Made by a program: the position numbers and the translations under genes
Shown: positions 1-8,195 of the stretch, piece after piece
How the letters are laid out: each line of letters begins with the position of its first letter
Position numbering within the stretch: the first letter of the stretch is position 1
Notes under the pieces: generated by a model
Databases searched by the model: none
Told to the model about the DNA's origin: nothing
Seen by the model: only the letters and a program-made list of their open reading frames with translations
Source: CAYZJB01 sp964602985
GTDB lineage: Bacteria > CLD3 > SB21
Direction: 5' to 3'
NCBI GenBank assembly: GCA_964602985.1
Contig: CAZRTJ010000006.1
Location: 62,001-126,000, forward strand
DNA length: 64,000 bases

Positions 1-1
1 C

Positions 2-934
2 GTCGGTGGCGCCCTCGGATTCAACTTCAACACCCTTGCCGTCAACGTCGAACCGGGGATTTTGCCGGGCGATACGGCGAACGTGTACATCATCCCTCCA
101 CTGAAGCACTTTGCGCTGGATAACCGCGTGATGACCACCGATTCCGGAGAAGGCACGACCATCGGCAATGGCAGTGTGACGATTGTCCATGAAAAGGACG
201 GCGTCGAGCGCCTGGGCGTCTATGGTACGATCGCGGTGGACGAAAAGGGCGTGGTCGTCTACAAGCGGGTCGGGGATCCGGCTCTGTTCACGACGCAGGT
301 GGTCGCGGCGACGTTTGAGCAGTTCGGCATACGGGTACGCGGTAGGGTTCGATTGGGGAAGACGCCTCGAAAGACGCGGACCCTCGCGGAAATATTCTCG
401 TACGACCTGCGGGATATCATCGCAGGAGTCAACAAGTGGAGCAATAATTATTCGGCCGGGCAATTGCTGATGATCCTGGGTGCAGAGGACGGAGGAGTTC
501 CCGGCACGGACGAAAAAGGCCTGGCGGCGGTTAGAAAATTTCTTGCGAAAATTCCCGTGCAGGAAGACGAAATCACCATGGTCGATGGTTCGGGTTTGGA
601 CAGTCGTAACCAAATGTCTCCGCGCGCTCACGTGCGCTTGCTCGAATATATGTACCGCCATTTTGAAGACGCAGCGGAATACGTCTCCTCGCTCAGCATC
701 GGAGGCGTCGACGGTACGGAGAAGAAACGATTTCTCAAGAACGGCGGGCCGCGCCGCGTCAGTCGGCTGAAGATCGGCTATCTTCATGGGGTGAGCGGAC
801 TCAGCGGATACATCCACACCCGCTCCGGAGACATCATCGCGTTTGCGAGCTTCGCCAATTCCTTTCCGGTCGATCAATACGATGCGGTTAAGAAATTGGA
901 AGATCGGATTTGTCAGTTGCTGGCGATACTCTGA
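2..934 (+). CDS. dacB: D-alanyl-D-alanine carboxypeptidase/endopeptidase, PBP4 (S13) family, 5' partial
   Basis: This is the C-terminal 310 residues of a PBP4-type penicillin-binding protein; the start lies left of the window. The family trims and cleaves peptidoglycan cross-links in the periplasm. The opening residues (GALGFNFNTLAV) match the conserved segment that follows the large inserted domain of PBP4. The SxN box is present as SNN in NKWSNNYSAGQLL, and the DGSGL segment is present. The SxxK nucleophile box is off the window. Oddly, the box that is normally KTGT followed by a GVSALSGY-like stretch reads KIGY-LHGVSGLSGY, so both threonines are replaced (see findings). The stop overlaps the yraN start (TGATG), so the two genes are probably translationally coupled. 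Confidence 0.9.
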   Translation, partial: VGGALGFNFNTLAVNVEPGILPGDTANVYIIPPLKHFALDNRVMTTDSGEGTTIGNGSVTIVHEKDGVERLGVYGTIAVDEKGVVVYKRVGDPALFTTQVVAATFEQFGIRVRGRVRLGKTPRKTRTLAEIFSYDLRDIIAGVNKWSNNYSAGQLLMILGAEDGGVPGTDEKGLAAVRKFLAKIPVQEDEITMVDGSGLDSRNQMSPRAHVRLLEYMYRHFEDAAEYVSSLSIGGVDGTEKKRFLKNGGPRRVSRLKIGYLHGVSGLSGYIHTRSGDIIAFASFANSFPVDQYDAVKKLEDRICQLLAIL

Positions 935-1299
935 TGTCTCGCGCCACGGGCAATCGGGGGGAATCGCTCGCCGAGGAATTTCTTCTCCACAAAGGATTTG
1001 AGATTCTGGACCGCCAGTACAAGTTCCGTAATGGAGAAATCGATATCGTCGCGCGGCACGGTTCCTTCCTCATCTTTGTCGAAGTCAAGACGGTGGACCT
1101 GACCCGGCCGCATCCCATCGACTATGGGGAGCCCGAAGAACGACTGACTCCCCGCAAGCAATCCTTTCTCAAACGAGCCGCTGAACATTATTTGTGGAGG
1201 AGGGAGATCCCGGAGACCGACTGTCGATTTGATTTGGTGACGGTGCGGTTGCGGGAGGACGAGCCTGATATCCGGCATTATGAGAATGCGTTTTGGTAA
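934..1299 (+). CDS. yraN: YraN family (UPF0102) putative endonuclease-like protein
   Basis: A 121-residue protein of the UPF0102/YraN family, which has a restriction-endonuclease-like fold and no settled function. The family core is visible: GNRGESLAEEFL near the N-terminus, then GEIDIVARHGSFLIFVEVKT, which carries the E-ID-ExK type residues of this fold, then the SFLKRAAEHYL helix. The ATG at 934 is preferred to an upstream start because it overlaps the dacB stop as TGATG and gives the usual family length. Cotranscription with dacB is likely. Confidence 0.9.
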   Translation: MSRATGNRGESLAEEFLLHKGFEILDRQYKFRNGEIDIVARHGSFLIFVEVKTVDLTRPHPIDYGEPEERLTPRKQSFLKRAAEHYLWRREIPETDCRFDLVTVRLREDEPDIRHYENAFW

Positions 1300-1356
1300 G
1301 AGCAAGAATCGGGTGGTTTGGCCGCAAGACTCATGGTATGTTGGGGAGGGAGGTGC

Positions 1357-2166
1357 ATGATGTCCGATTACGAAAGAGTAGAGCGGATACTGAGATTTCT
1401 CGACGAACAGTATCTGGATCGGCCCGACCTGACCAGCCTGAGTCGGCGCGCGGGGCTGAGTGAATACCATTTTCAGCGTTTGTTCACGCGATGGGCGGGC
1501 GTCAGCCCCAAACGATTTCTGCAATTTCTCACCAAAGAGCACGCGAGGATGCTTCTGGATCAATCCAAAGATTTATTGTCGGCGTCGTTCGAATCTGGGC
1601 TGTCGGGGCCCGGCCGCCTCCACGATCTATTTGTAACTCTCGAAGCGATGTCGCCCGGAGATTACAAATCCGACGGCGACGGCCTGCGCTTTACGTGGGG
1701 GAATGCAGATTCTCCGTTCGGAACGGTCTTTGTCGCGTGGACGGACCGCGGTATCTGCCGTGTGTCTTTCTCAAAGCAGGCGCTCGTGGAGGTGCGGGAC
1801 CGGTGGCCGCGCGCGGCATTCGTCGAGAATCGCCGTGAGGCGGCGGCGATCCTTCGTCGCATGTTTGATCGGAAAGACAAGATCCGATTATGCGTGGGCG
1901 GAACCAATTTTCAAATCAAAGTGTGGGAGGCGCTGGTACGGATTCCGGAAGGCACGATCACTACGTACGGGGAGATCGCCCAATGGATCGGACACCCGCG
2001 GGCCATGCGCGCGGTCGGCTCAGCCGTCGGAGCCAATCCGATCGCGTACCTGATTCCTTGTCATCGCGTGATCCGCTCTCTCGGAGTGTTTGGAAATTAC
2101 CGCTGGGGAGAGACGCGAAAAAAAGCGATGCTCGGATGGGAAATGGCTCTCCGCTCTCCTTCGTGA
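1357..2166 (+). CDS. AraC-type HTH / O6-alkylguanine-DNA alkyltransferase fusion (Ada-like)
   Basis: A 269-residue suicidal DNA repair protein fused to a regulator domain. Residues 1-100 form an AraC-type double helix-turn-helix (LTSLSRRAGLSEYHFQRLF, then GVSPKRFLQFL). Residues 120-265 form the Ogt/AGT domain with the alkyl-acceptor cysteine in IPCHRVI, the TTYGEIA segment and a closing FGNYRWGE. The Cys-zinc N-terminal domain of E. coli Ada, which accepts methyl groups from phosphotriesters and turns Ada into an activator, is absent. Repair of O6-methylguanine is well supported; how or whether it controls transcription is open. A GGGAGG stretch at 1347-1353 supports ATG 1357 or the adjacent ATG 1360. 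It ends 15 bp from the convergent peptidase gene. Confidence 0.9.
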   Translation: MMSDYERVERILRFLDEQYLDRPDLTSLSRRAGLSEYHFQRLFTRWAGVSPKRFLQFLTKEHARMLLDQSKDLLSASFESGLSGPGRLHDLFVTLEAMSPGDYKSDGDGLRFTWGNADSPFGTVFVAWTDRGICRVSFSKQALVEVRDRWPRAAFVENRREAAAILRRMFDRKDKIRLCVGGTNFQIKVWEALVRIPEGTITTYGEIAQWIGHPRAMRAVGSAVGANPIAYLIPCHRVIRSLGVFGNYRWGETRKKAMLGWEMALRSPS

Positions 2167-2181
2167 TCAAAGCGCTTCTGA

Positions 2182-4269
2182 TCACTCGACGATACCCAAT
2201 TGACTGAGCAGGAAGGCATAGTTGAATGCCTGATCTTTCAGGGCATCGTATCGCCCGGAGGCGCCGCTGTGACCGGCTTCCATCTTGATTCGGAAGAGAA
2301 GAGGGTTGGAATCCGTCTTCACGTTTCTCAATTTCGCAACGTATTTGGCCGGTTCCCAGTACATCACTTGACTGTCATGGAACGAGGTTGTCACCAGGAT
2401 GGCCGGGTACTCTTTTTTTGCCAGGTTGGTGTACGGGCAATAGGATCGGATGTATTCGTATTCTTCCTTCTTCTTTGGATTGCCCCATTCCAGGAACTCG
2501 CCGACGGTGAGCGGCAGGCTCTCGTCGAGCATGGTATTGAGCACATCGACAAATGGGACGGCCAGATGCGCGACCTTGCACAGATCCGGCCGCAGATTGA
2601 GGACCGCGCCGATCAAGAGCCCTCCAGCGCTTCCTCCGCTGATCATCATCCGGTCGTGCGCCGTGTAGTTTTCCCGAACGAGATAATCTCCACACGCGAT
2701 GAAGTCGGTGAAGGTGTTTCGCTTCTTCAACATCTTGCCTTCGTCATGCCAGGATTCGCCCATTTCCCCTCCGCCGCGAATATGTGCGATGGCATACACT
2801 ACGCCGCGATCCAGTACACTCAGCCGCACGGGAGAAAAGGTCACGCTGGATGGGTACCCGTACGACCCGTAACCATACAAGTGCAGGGGGTTCTTCGAAT
2901 CGAGCGCGGTTCCTTTTTTCATGACGAGGGAAATGGGAATCCGAACTCCGTCCTCGGCCGTGGCCCAGAGTCGCTTCGACTCGTACTTCGTCCGATCGTA
3001 TCCGCCCGGGACCTCCGTTTCCTTGAGCAGCTTCTGCTCATGCGTGTTCAGGTTGTATTCAAAGACGGAACTCGGCGTGATGAAGGATTGATACCGGAAA
3101 CGGAAAACCTCCACATCAAATTCCGGATTGGATTCGGCAAACGCGGAATAGACCGGTTCCGGAAATCGGATCGTGTCGAAGGCATGTGTTTGAAAATCCA
3201 TCACACGAAACGTGGACAGGCCGTTTTCCAACTCCGTGGTCACCAGATGGTCTTTGAACAAGTCGATATCATCCAATTTCACTTCACTTCGGTGAGGGAT
3301 GAGTTCGGACCACTGTTCAGGACGGTCTTGCGGCGCTGTCATCAACCGAAAATTCTTGGCGTCTTGATTGGTTCGGATATAAAAGAGGTTTGCCCGATGA
3401 TCGACGTAGTACTCGTGATCAAATTCCCGCGGCCGAATGAGCTTGAATGATCCGGCCGGCCGATCGCTCGGTAACACGTGACATTCGGTCGATTCCGAAC
3501 TCGAGGTCATCAGTACCGCAAACTGTCTGTCGCGGGTGCGATAGACGTCGATCCGAAAGAGTTCGTCCTTTTCTTCAAACAAGAGTTCCTCCGTGGGGGA
3601 TCCAAGCTGCCTGCGGAAGAACTGATGAGGCCGCTTGGCGGAGTCTTCACGGGTGTAGAGCAGGCTTCGGTTGTCCGCCATCCATACCGCCGATGCCACG
3701 AAACCGACCCGATCCGGCAAGATTTCGCCGGTCTCCAGATTCTTCACGAAGAGTTCGTATTGCCGGAAGCCCGTCGTATCCACAGTGTAGAGCAGCCGGT
3801 TGCCGTCGTCGCTGACTTTGAATTCTCCGAGAGCGAAATACGCTTTTCCTTTGGCCATCGCGTTGACATCCAGCACGATCTCTTCCGCTGAGTCGTCCTT
3901 CTTTCGGCAATAGATCGGATATTGCAAACCTTCTTCCGTGCGGGTGTAGTAATGATACGATCCGAGTCGATAGGGTACGCTCAGGTCGGTTTGCTTGATA
4001 TGACTGAGAAATTCCGCATACAATTTGTCTCGGAAAGGCTCCAGGGATTTGGTCATGGATTCGGTATACGCGTTCTCAGCCTGTAAGTGCGCGACCACAT
4101 CCGGACTGGACTTTTCACGCAACCAGAAGTAGGGATCGATCAGCGTGTCGCCGTGGAGAATGGTTTCATGAGGTGTTTGGGTTGCGGTCGGAGCGGGAAT
4201 GTCATGCTTCATACAAGAACTCACCGTCACAAGAATGATGAAGAGGCAAATCGATGCGAAGTGTCTCAT
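2182..4269 (-). CDS. ptrB: Prolyl oligopeptidase family S9 lipoprotein (oligopeptidase B-like)
   Basis: A 695-residue S9 serine peptidase that hydrolyses short peptides, in oligopeptidase B after basic residues. The N-terminus is a lipoprotein signal (hydrophobic stretch ending VTVSSC), so this copy is predicted to be exported and lipid-anchored, unlike the usual cytosolic enzyme. Residues 30-400 form the beta-propeller; the C-terminal alpha/beta hydrolase domain has the nucleophile in GGSAGG (Ser547), Asp632 in SFHDSQVMYWEPAK and His667 in EAGHSG, all in family order. Length is as expected. A sigma70-like promoter lies upstream at 4303-4330. Substrate preference is inferred from the family. 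Confidence 0.93.
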   Translation of the reverse strand: MRHFASICLFIILVTVSSCMKHDIPAPTATQTPHETILHGDTLIDPYFWLREKSSPDVVAHLQAENAYTESMTKSLEPFRDKLYAEFLSHIKQTDLSVPYRLGSYHYYTRTEEGLQYPIYCRKKDDSAEEIVLDVNAMAKGKAYFALGEFKVSDDGNRLLYTVDTTGFRQYELFVKNLETGEILPDRVGFVASAVWMADNRSLLYTREDSAKRPHQFFRRQLGSPTEELLFEEKDELFRIDVYRTRDRQFAVLMTSSSESTECHVLPSDRPAGSFKLIRPREFDHEYYVDHRANLFYIRTNQDAKNFRLMTAPQDRPEQWSELIPHRSEVKLDDIDLFKDHLVTTELENGLSTFRVMDFQTHAFDTIRFPEPVYSAFAESNPEFDVEVFRFRYQSFITPSSVFEYNLNTHEQKLLKETEVPGGYDRTKYESKRLWATAEDGVRIPISLVMKKGTALDSKNPLHLYGYGSYGYPSSVTFSPVRLSVLDRGVVYAIAHIRGGGEMGESWHDEGKMLKKRNTFTDFIACGDYLVRENYTAHDRMMISGGSAGGLLIGAVLNLRPDLCKVAHLAVPFVDVLNTMLDESLPLTVGEFLEWGNPKKKEEYEYIRSYCPYTNLAKKEYPAILVTTSFHDSQVMYWEPAKYVAKLRNVKTDSNPLLFRIKMEAGHSGASGRYDALKDQAFNYAFLLSQLGIVE

Positions 4270-4302
4270 GGATTGTTGTTTCCTTACGGAAGCCGTCGGG
4301 AC

Positions 4303-4330
4303 AATATAGAAATCAATGGAATGCAGTCAA
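4303..4330 (-). promoter_or_regulatory. Sigma70-like promoter for the S9 peptidase gene
   Basis: On the minus strand TTGACT (4325-4330) and TATATT (4303-4308) are separated by 16 bp, and the -10 box lies about 33 bp before the peptidase ATG. Assigned by eye only. Confidence 0.5.
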
Positions 4331-4360
4331 GACAACGCGGGTGCCGGGCACGATCCGGGT

Positions 4361-5521
4361 TCACACATTCTGTCCGGCTACGAAACCGGACGACCACGCC
4401 CATTGGAAATTATGGCCGCCGAGATGGCCGGTCACGTCGACGACTTCCCCGATAAAATACAGACCGGGAATTTCGCAACACTCCATCGTTTTGGAAGACA
4501 ACTCCCGCGTGTCGACACCCCCGCGCGTGACCTCTGCTTTGTCGAAACCCTCCGTGCCGGCCGGTTGAAACGTGAAGTCTGACAGAACCTGCGCCGCTTT
4601 TTCCATTTCGAGATTCGTGAAGTGATTCAATGTCTTTCGTGGAGCAAAATGTTCGCTGAGAATTCCAGCCAGTCGCTCCGGCAGGTTTTCGCGGAGCACC
4701 TGCTCCAACGTCCGATTCGCCGCGCGGCGAGAGGCTAGCCAGGAAAGCGCATTCCCTTCCGGCAGAAAGTCGATGTGAATGTCGTCGCCGGGATTCCAGT
4801 ACGAGGAGATCTGCAAAATGGCCGGCCCGCTCAGTCCGCGGTGGGTGAAGAGCAGAGCGTCGCGAAAGGACCGACCCGCACACGACACCTCCGATTCGAC
4901 GGAGACGCCCGCCAACCGGCCGAAGACCTTTGCTTCGTGATTCGCCCAGACGAGCGGGACGAGGGCGGGGCGGGGCTCGACGAGCCGGAGCCCGAACTGT
5001 CTGGCGATATCATACCCCCAGGCCGTTGCACCCATTTTCGGGATGGACGGACCGCCGGTCGCGATCACGAGGGATTCCGCGAGGACGGTCGCATGGGCGC
5101 ACGTAATTTCAAAAACAGTCTTCTTCCGCACAGACCGGATGTCACATCCCAGCTGGATTGAAACGTCGCCGCACGCGGAGACCAGCATGTCGACAATGTC
5201 CCGGGCGGAGCGATCGCAGAAGAGTTGTCCGGCCTTTTTTTCGTGATGGGAAATTCCGGCCGTATCGACGCGTCGGACGAAATCGGCCGGTGTAAAACAA
5301 CTGAGCGCCGAGCGACAGAAATCGGGATTGTCGCCGACAAAGTTCTGATGCGTGCAATGGAGATTCGTAAAATTGCAGCGGCCGCCTCCGCTGATGAGGA
5401 TTTTCTTGCCGACGCGATCGTTCTTTTCGAGGAGGATCACGCGGCGTCCGCGACGCGAGGCTTCCCCCGCGCACATCAGCCCGGCCGCGCCGGCTCCGAC
5501 GACGGCGACGTCCCATTTCAT
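4361..5521 (-). CDS. NAD(P)/FAD-dependent oxidoreductase, BaiN/HI0933 (YhiN) family
   Basis: A 386-residue flavoprotein. The N-terminal dinucleotide-binding motif is VVGAGAAGLMCAGEASRRG, followed by the family signature SGGGRCNFTN near residue 45 and a central ATGGPS segment. The C-terminus contains the second FAD-contacting segment (GLYFIGEVVDVTGHLGG). Members are widespread; one, BaiN, has a reported role in bile acid dehydroxylation, but most have no proven substrate, so a specific reaction is not assigned. It lies 6 bp downstream of the hybrid kinase stop on the same strand and may be cotranscribed with it. Confidence 0.9.
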   Translation of the reverse strand: MKWDVAVVGAGAAGLMCAGEASRRGRRVILLEKNDRVGKKILISGGGRCNFTNLHCTHQNFVGDNPDFCRSALSCFTPADFVRRVDTAGISHHEKKAGQLFCDRSARDIVDMLVSACGDVSIQLGCDIRSVRKKTVFEITCAHATVLAESLVIATGGPSIPKMGATAWGYDIARQFGLRLVEPRPALVPLVWANHEAKVFGRLAGVSVESEVSCAGRSFRDALLFTHRGLSGPAILQISSYWNPGDDIHIDFLPEGNALSWLASRRAANRTLEQVLRENLPERLAGILSEHFAPRKTLNHFTNLEMEKAAQVLSDFTFQPAGTEGFDKAEVTRGGVDTRELSSKTMECCEIPGLYFIGEVVDVTGHLGGHNFQWAWSSGFVAGQNV

Positions 5522-5527
5522 GCGAGC

Positions 5528-7102
5528 TTATGCAGGGGAGTGACGAACCAGGTTGAGGATTTCCTCACAACTGACGGGTTTGGGAATGATTTTTTCGATG
5601 CCGGTCGCTTCCGCCTTTTGCGCGTCGAGTTGCATTCCCCAGCCGGTGATCATGATGATTCGAATGTGGGGATAGCGTCGTTTGACCTCCTGAGACAATT
5701 CCCATCCGGACATCTCCGGCATCCCGAGATCGGTGAAGACAATTTCGACGGATTCTCGTTCCAGGATCTGCAGCGCCTCGTGACCCGAACCGGCCGAAAT
5801 GACGGTGTGCGCGTCGATCTCCAAAATTTCCGCGAGCATGGATCGGATGCCGTCGTCGTCGTCGATGACCATGATACGCTTCGGGGTGGTCGAATCCACG
5901 AGCGGGGTTTCCGCCATGCCGTCCGGCGTTTCCTCGTGAACAAACAAACCCATCGGGAGACGAACGAAGAAAGACGTGCCGCGATCGACGTCGGTCTTGA
6001 ACGAAATGACGCCGCGGTGACGTTGAATGATGCCGTAGGCGACGCTCATGCCGAGGCCGGATCCCTGGTCGTTCTTGGTTGTAAAGAACGGTTCGAAAAT
6101 CCGGTCTTCATTCTCCGGCGCGATGCCGTGTCCTGTGTCCTGGATTTCCGTCACGACCCAGCGGTCGGAGTCGCTGTTCTCTGGGTAGGTCCGGATGACA
6201 ATTCGTCCTCCGCTCGGCATGGCGTCCACGGCGTTGAAAATCACGTTGACGAAAACGTCTTTGAGCTCGGATGCATTTCCCGTAACGAGGGGAACGGAGC
6301 CGAATTGTTTTTCCAATGCGATGGTAAGGCCTCGTTCCTGACTCTCATCCTGCCAGCGAAGGCGCGTGAGGTCGATCACTTCATCGAGTATGTCGTTGAT
6401 CTGGACCGGGCTGAAGAGTTCGTCCTTGCGGAGACGCGTATAATCCTGCATGCGACGAATCGTCAAACTGCCTTTCATGGCGGATTTCTCGATAATCCGC
6501 AGGTCGTCGAGGATCTTCTCATCCCGCGAGCGCCGCATCATGAGTTGAGTCCGCCCCAGGATGACCCCCAGGATGTTGTTGAAGTCGTGCGCAATTCCAT
6601 TGGTCATGACGCCGAGCGATCGGAGTTTTTCCGACTGGACGAGTTGCTCTTGGGCTTCGGTCAATTCGCGTGTACGTTCGGCCACCATTTTTTCCAGGTC
6701 GTTTTGGTAGCTCATCAGTTGGGCATGGACGCGTGCATACTCGATCGCGCGGCGGATGCGGATGAGAAATTCTTCCTCCTCCCGTTTGCCGGTCGCCTTA
6801 AAGATGTAATCGTCCGCTCCGATGGAGAGCGCTTCGATCGCGGATTCCCGATCGCCATACGCCGTCATGATGATAAAAGGCATTCGCGGGGCCACGGCTT
6901 TGCTGATGCGAAGGAGATCGATCCCGGTCAGGTCCGGCATCTGCAGGTCGCACAGCACAATGTCGAAGGTCGATGTCTCGAGCAGTTTGCGCGCCTCGAT
7001 CGGCTGATCCTGACTGGTGACAGCGTAGCCCTCCTTCTTCAACAGGAGGGCAATCGTGAAGAGCTGGGTCTTGCTGTCGTCGACGACGAGAATGGATTCC
7101 AT
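5528..7102 (-). CDS. Hybrid sensor histidine kinase, REC-HisKA-HATPase-REC
   Basis: A 524-residue cytosolic signalling protein. An N-terminal receiver (ILVVDDS, phospho-acceptor Asp in DIVLCDLQMPD) is followed by a coiled linker, a HisKA helix with the phosphorylatable His in GIAHDFNNILG, an HATPase domain (N box NVIFNAVDAMP; G boxes DTGHGIAP and GSGLGMSVAYG) and a C-terminal receiver (IMVIDDDDG, Asp in IVFTDLGMPEMSG). There is no transmembrane or PAS sensor, so the input is probably phosphotransfer to the N-terminal receiver or a partner protein. The ATG at 7102 is chosen because it begins the receiver; codons upstream encode no recognisable domain. No output regulator lies adjacent. Confidence 0.92.
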   Translation of the reverse strand: MESILVVDDSKTQLFTIALLLKKEGYAVTSQDQPIEARKLLETSTFDIVLCDLQMPDLTGIDLLRISKAVAPRMPFIIMTAYGDRESAIEALSIGADDYIFKATGKREEEEFLIRIRRAIEYARVHAQLMSYQNDLEKMVAERTRELTEAQEQLVQSEKLRSLGVMTNGIAHDFNNILGVILGRTQLMMRRSRDEKILDDLRIIEKSAMKGSLTIRRMQDYTRLRKDELFSPVQINDILDEVIDLTRLRWQDESQERGLTIALEKQFGSVPLVTGNASELKDVFVNVIFNAVDAMPSGGRIVIRTYPENSDSDRWVVTEIQDTGHGIAPENEDRIFEPFFTTKNDQGSGLGMSVAYGIIQRHRGVISFKTDVDRGTSFFVRLPMGLFVHEETPDGMAETPLVDSTTPKRIMVIDDDDGIRSMLAEILEIDAHTVISAGSGHEALQILERESVEIVFTDLGMPEMSGWELSQEVKRRYPHIRIIMITGWGMQLDAQKAEATGIEKIIPKPVSCEEILNLVRHSPA

Positions 7103-7179
7103 AACGAAATGGGTGCAGAAATCTGCCGCCAAAGTACTGCATTTCCTGGGCGTATACAAGGCGCGAAATGACGTGCCCG

Positions 7180-7953
7180 TCAGCCGCGTCGGGGGCGCCC
7201 AGGGCCGAGGTGGGTGATCGCGCGAGGCAGGACGCGAAAGGTCAGGACATTGGCCGAAGCGGTGGCGAATCCGTCCGTTTGCGAATAGGAGAAACTCTGC
7301 GTGATCGTCCGCGTCCGGTCGATGTCGAGCACACATCGATAGCTTCCGTCCGCAATCCAAGATCCGTCGCCCGTCTGACCGTTCCATTCAAAGACATGAT
7401 CGCCAGCGTTTGCGGTCCCGGAGAACACAGACCCCATGACGACGCCGGCGGGCGTTTGTAGGGTCAGTCGAAGATCCGAAGTCTGACTCACCGACACGCG
7501 GATGAGAAGAGTCCGGTAAATCGGAGTTCCTGCATCGGGCCTTCCCACAATCGCCTCACCCGAGCAACTGCAGCCGTCGTCCTCGTAGTCAATGGTCTCT
7601 TGATCTTCCGTTGCGGTTTCCGCGGCGCAACTCTCACCGTCCTCGCATCCGTCGGACGGCGCCGATGAGGATTCGTCAGCAGGTTCCGCGCAGGCGTCGT
7701 CGGAGCAGCCATCCGAAGAGCTTTCGTCACCTGAGTAGTACTCGGATTCATCTTCGGTCGTGCAGCCTTCCTCATCGCTGCAGCCATCGGATCGCTTCTC
7801 CGTAAAAGACGCCCGTTGAAAGGAAGAAGGCGAGGTGAGGACGCTCTGCACAGGGAAGAGGACATACACGCGGATCCCATATAGGATCTGCGGGCGCCAG
7901 AGCAATGTGATGGCAAGTAGAATCATCCGGTAATTGGGTTTGAGAAATCTCAT
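7180..7953 (-). CDS. Secreted protein with Asp/Ser/Cys-rich repeats and FlgD-like Ig domain
   Basis: A 257-residue predicted exported protein of unknown function. A basic N-terminus and hydrophobic segment (residues 10-30) suggest a signal peptide. Residues about 53-135 are extremely acidic and serine-rich with spaced cysteines in repeated short units: DGCSDEEGC, DGCSDDAC, DGCEDGESC and DDGCSCSG. Residues 145-225 resemble a FlgD-type Ig-like domain (DHVFEWNGQTGDGSWIADGS). The cysteine units could form disulfides or bind metal; this is speculation. It precedes the hybrid kinase by 77 bp on the same strand. No T9SS C-terminal sorting domain was recognised. Confidence 0.65.
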   Translation of the reverse strand: MRFLKPNYRMILLAITLLWRPQILYGIRVYVLFPVQSVLTSPSSFQRASFTEKRSDGCSDEEGCTTEDESEYYSGDESSSDGCSDDACAEPADESSSAPSDGCEDGESCAAETATEDQETIDYEDDGCSCSGEAIVGRPDAGTPIYRTLLIRVSVSQTSDLRLTLQTPAGVVMGSVFSGTANAGDHVFEWNGQTGDGSWIADGSYRCVLDIDRTRTITQSFSYSQTDGFATASANVLTFRVLPRAITHLGPGRPRRG

Positions 7954-8122
7954 GATTCAGCAGTTTGGAACCAACCGTATCAAATGGGATGCCAGCACTA
8001 AATGCCAAAAAAACATCAGGAAGAAGCTGAAGAGATGTGTGAATGCGTTTACAGCGTGAAGCGTTCTTCGTCTGTGCGGAAATGCCGTCGACTCTCATGG
8101 CGCCCCCCAAGTGCCGGAGTGC

Positions 8123-8151
8123 TTGAATGACAGGGAAGCAGTGTCTATATT
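8123..8151 (+). promoter_or_regulatory. Sigma70-like promoter for P5C dehydrogenase gene
   Basis: TTGAAT (8123-8128), a 17 bp spacer and TATATT (8146-8151) lie 45 bp before the ATG at 8196. An AGGAGA ribosome binding site follows at about 8184. Confidence 0.6.
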
Positions 8152-8195
8152 ACCCGTCCAATGACGACACAGGAATACTTAGCAGGAGACTGAAT

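Noticed and set aside
5225..7171. A 648-residue open frame on the plus strand opposite the hybrid kinase
   Set aside because: The minus-strand frame has clear REC, HisKA, HATPase and REC motifs. The plus-strand frame has no motif and is a by-product of high GC coding.
7180..7953. T9SS cargo with a C-terminal sorting domain, expected because a PorX is present
   Set aside because: The C-terminus does not show the sorting-domain pattern; it looks like a FlgD-type Ig domain followed by a short Gly/Pro/Arg tail.
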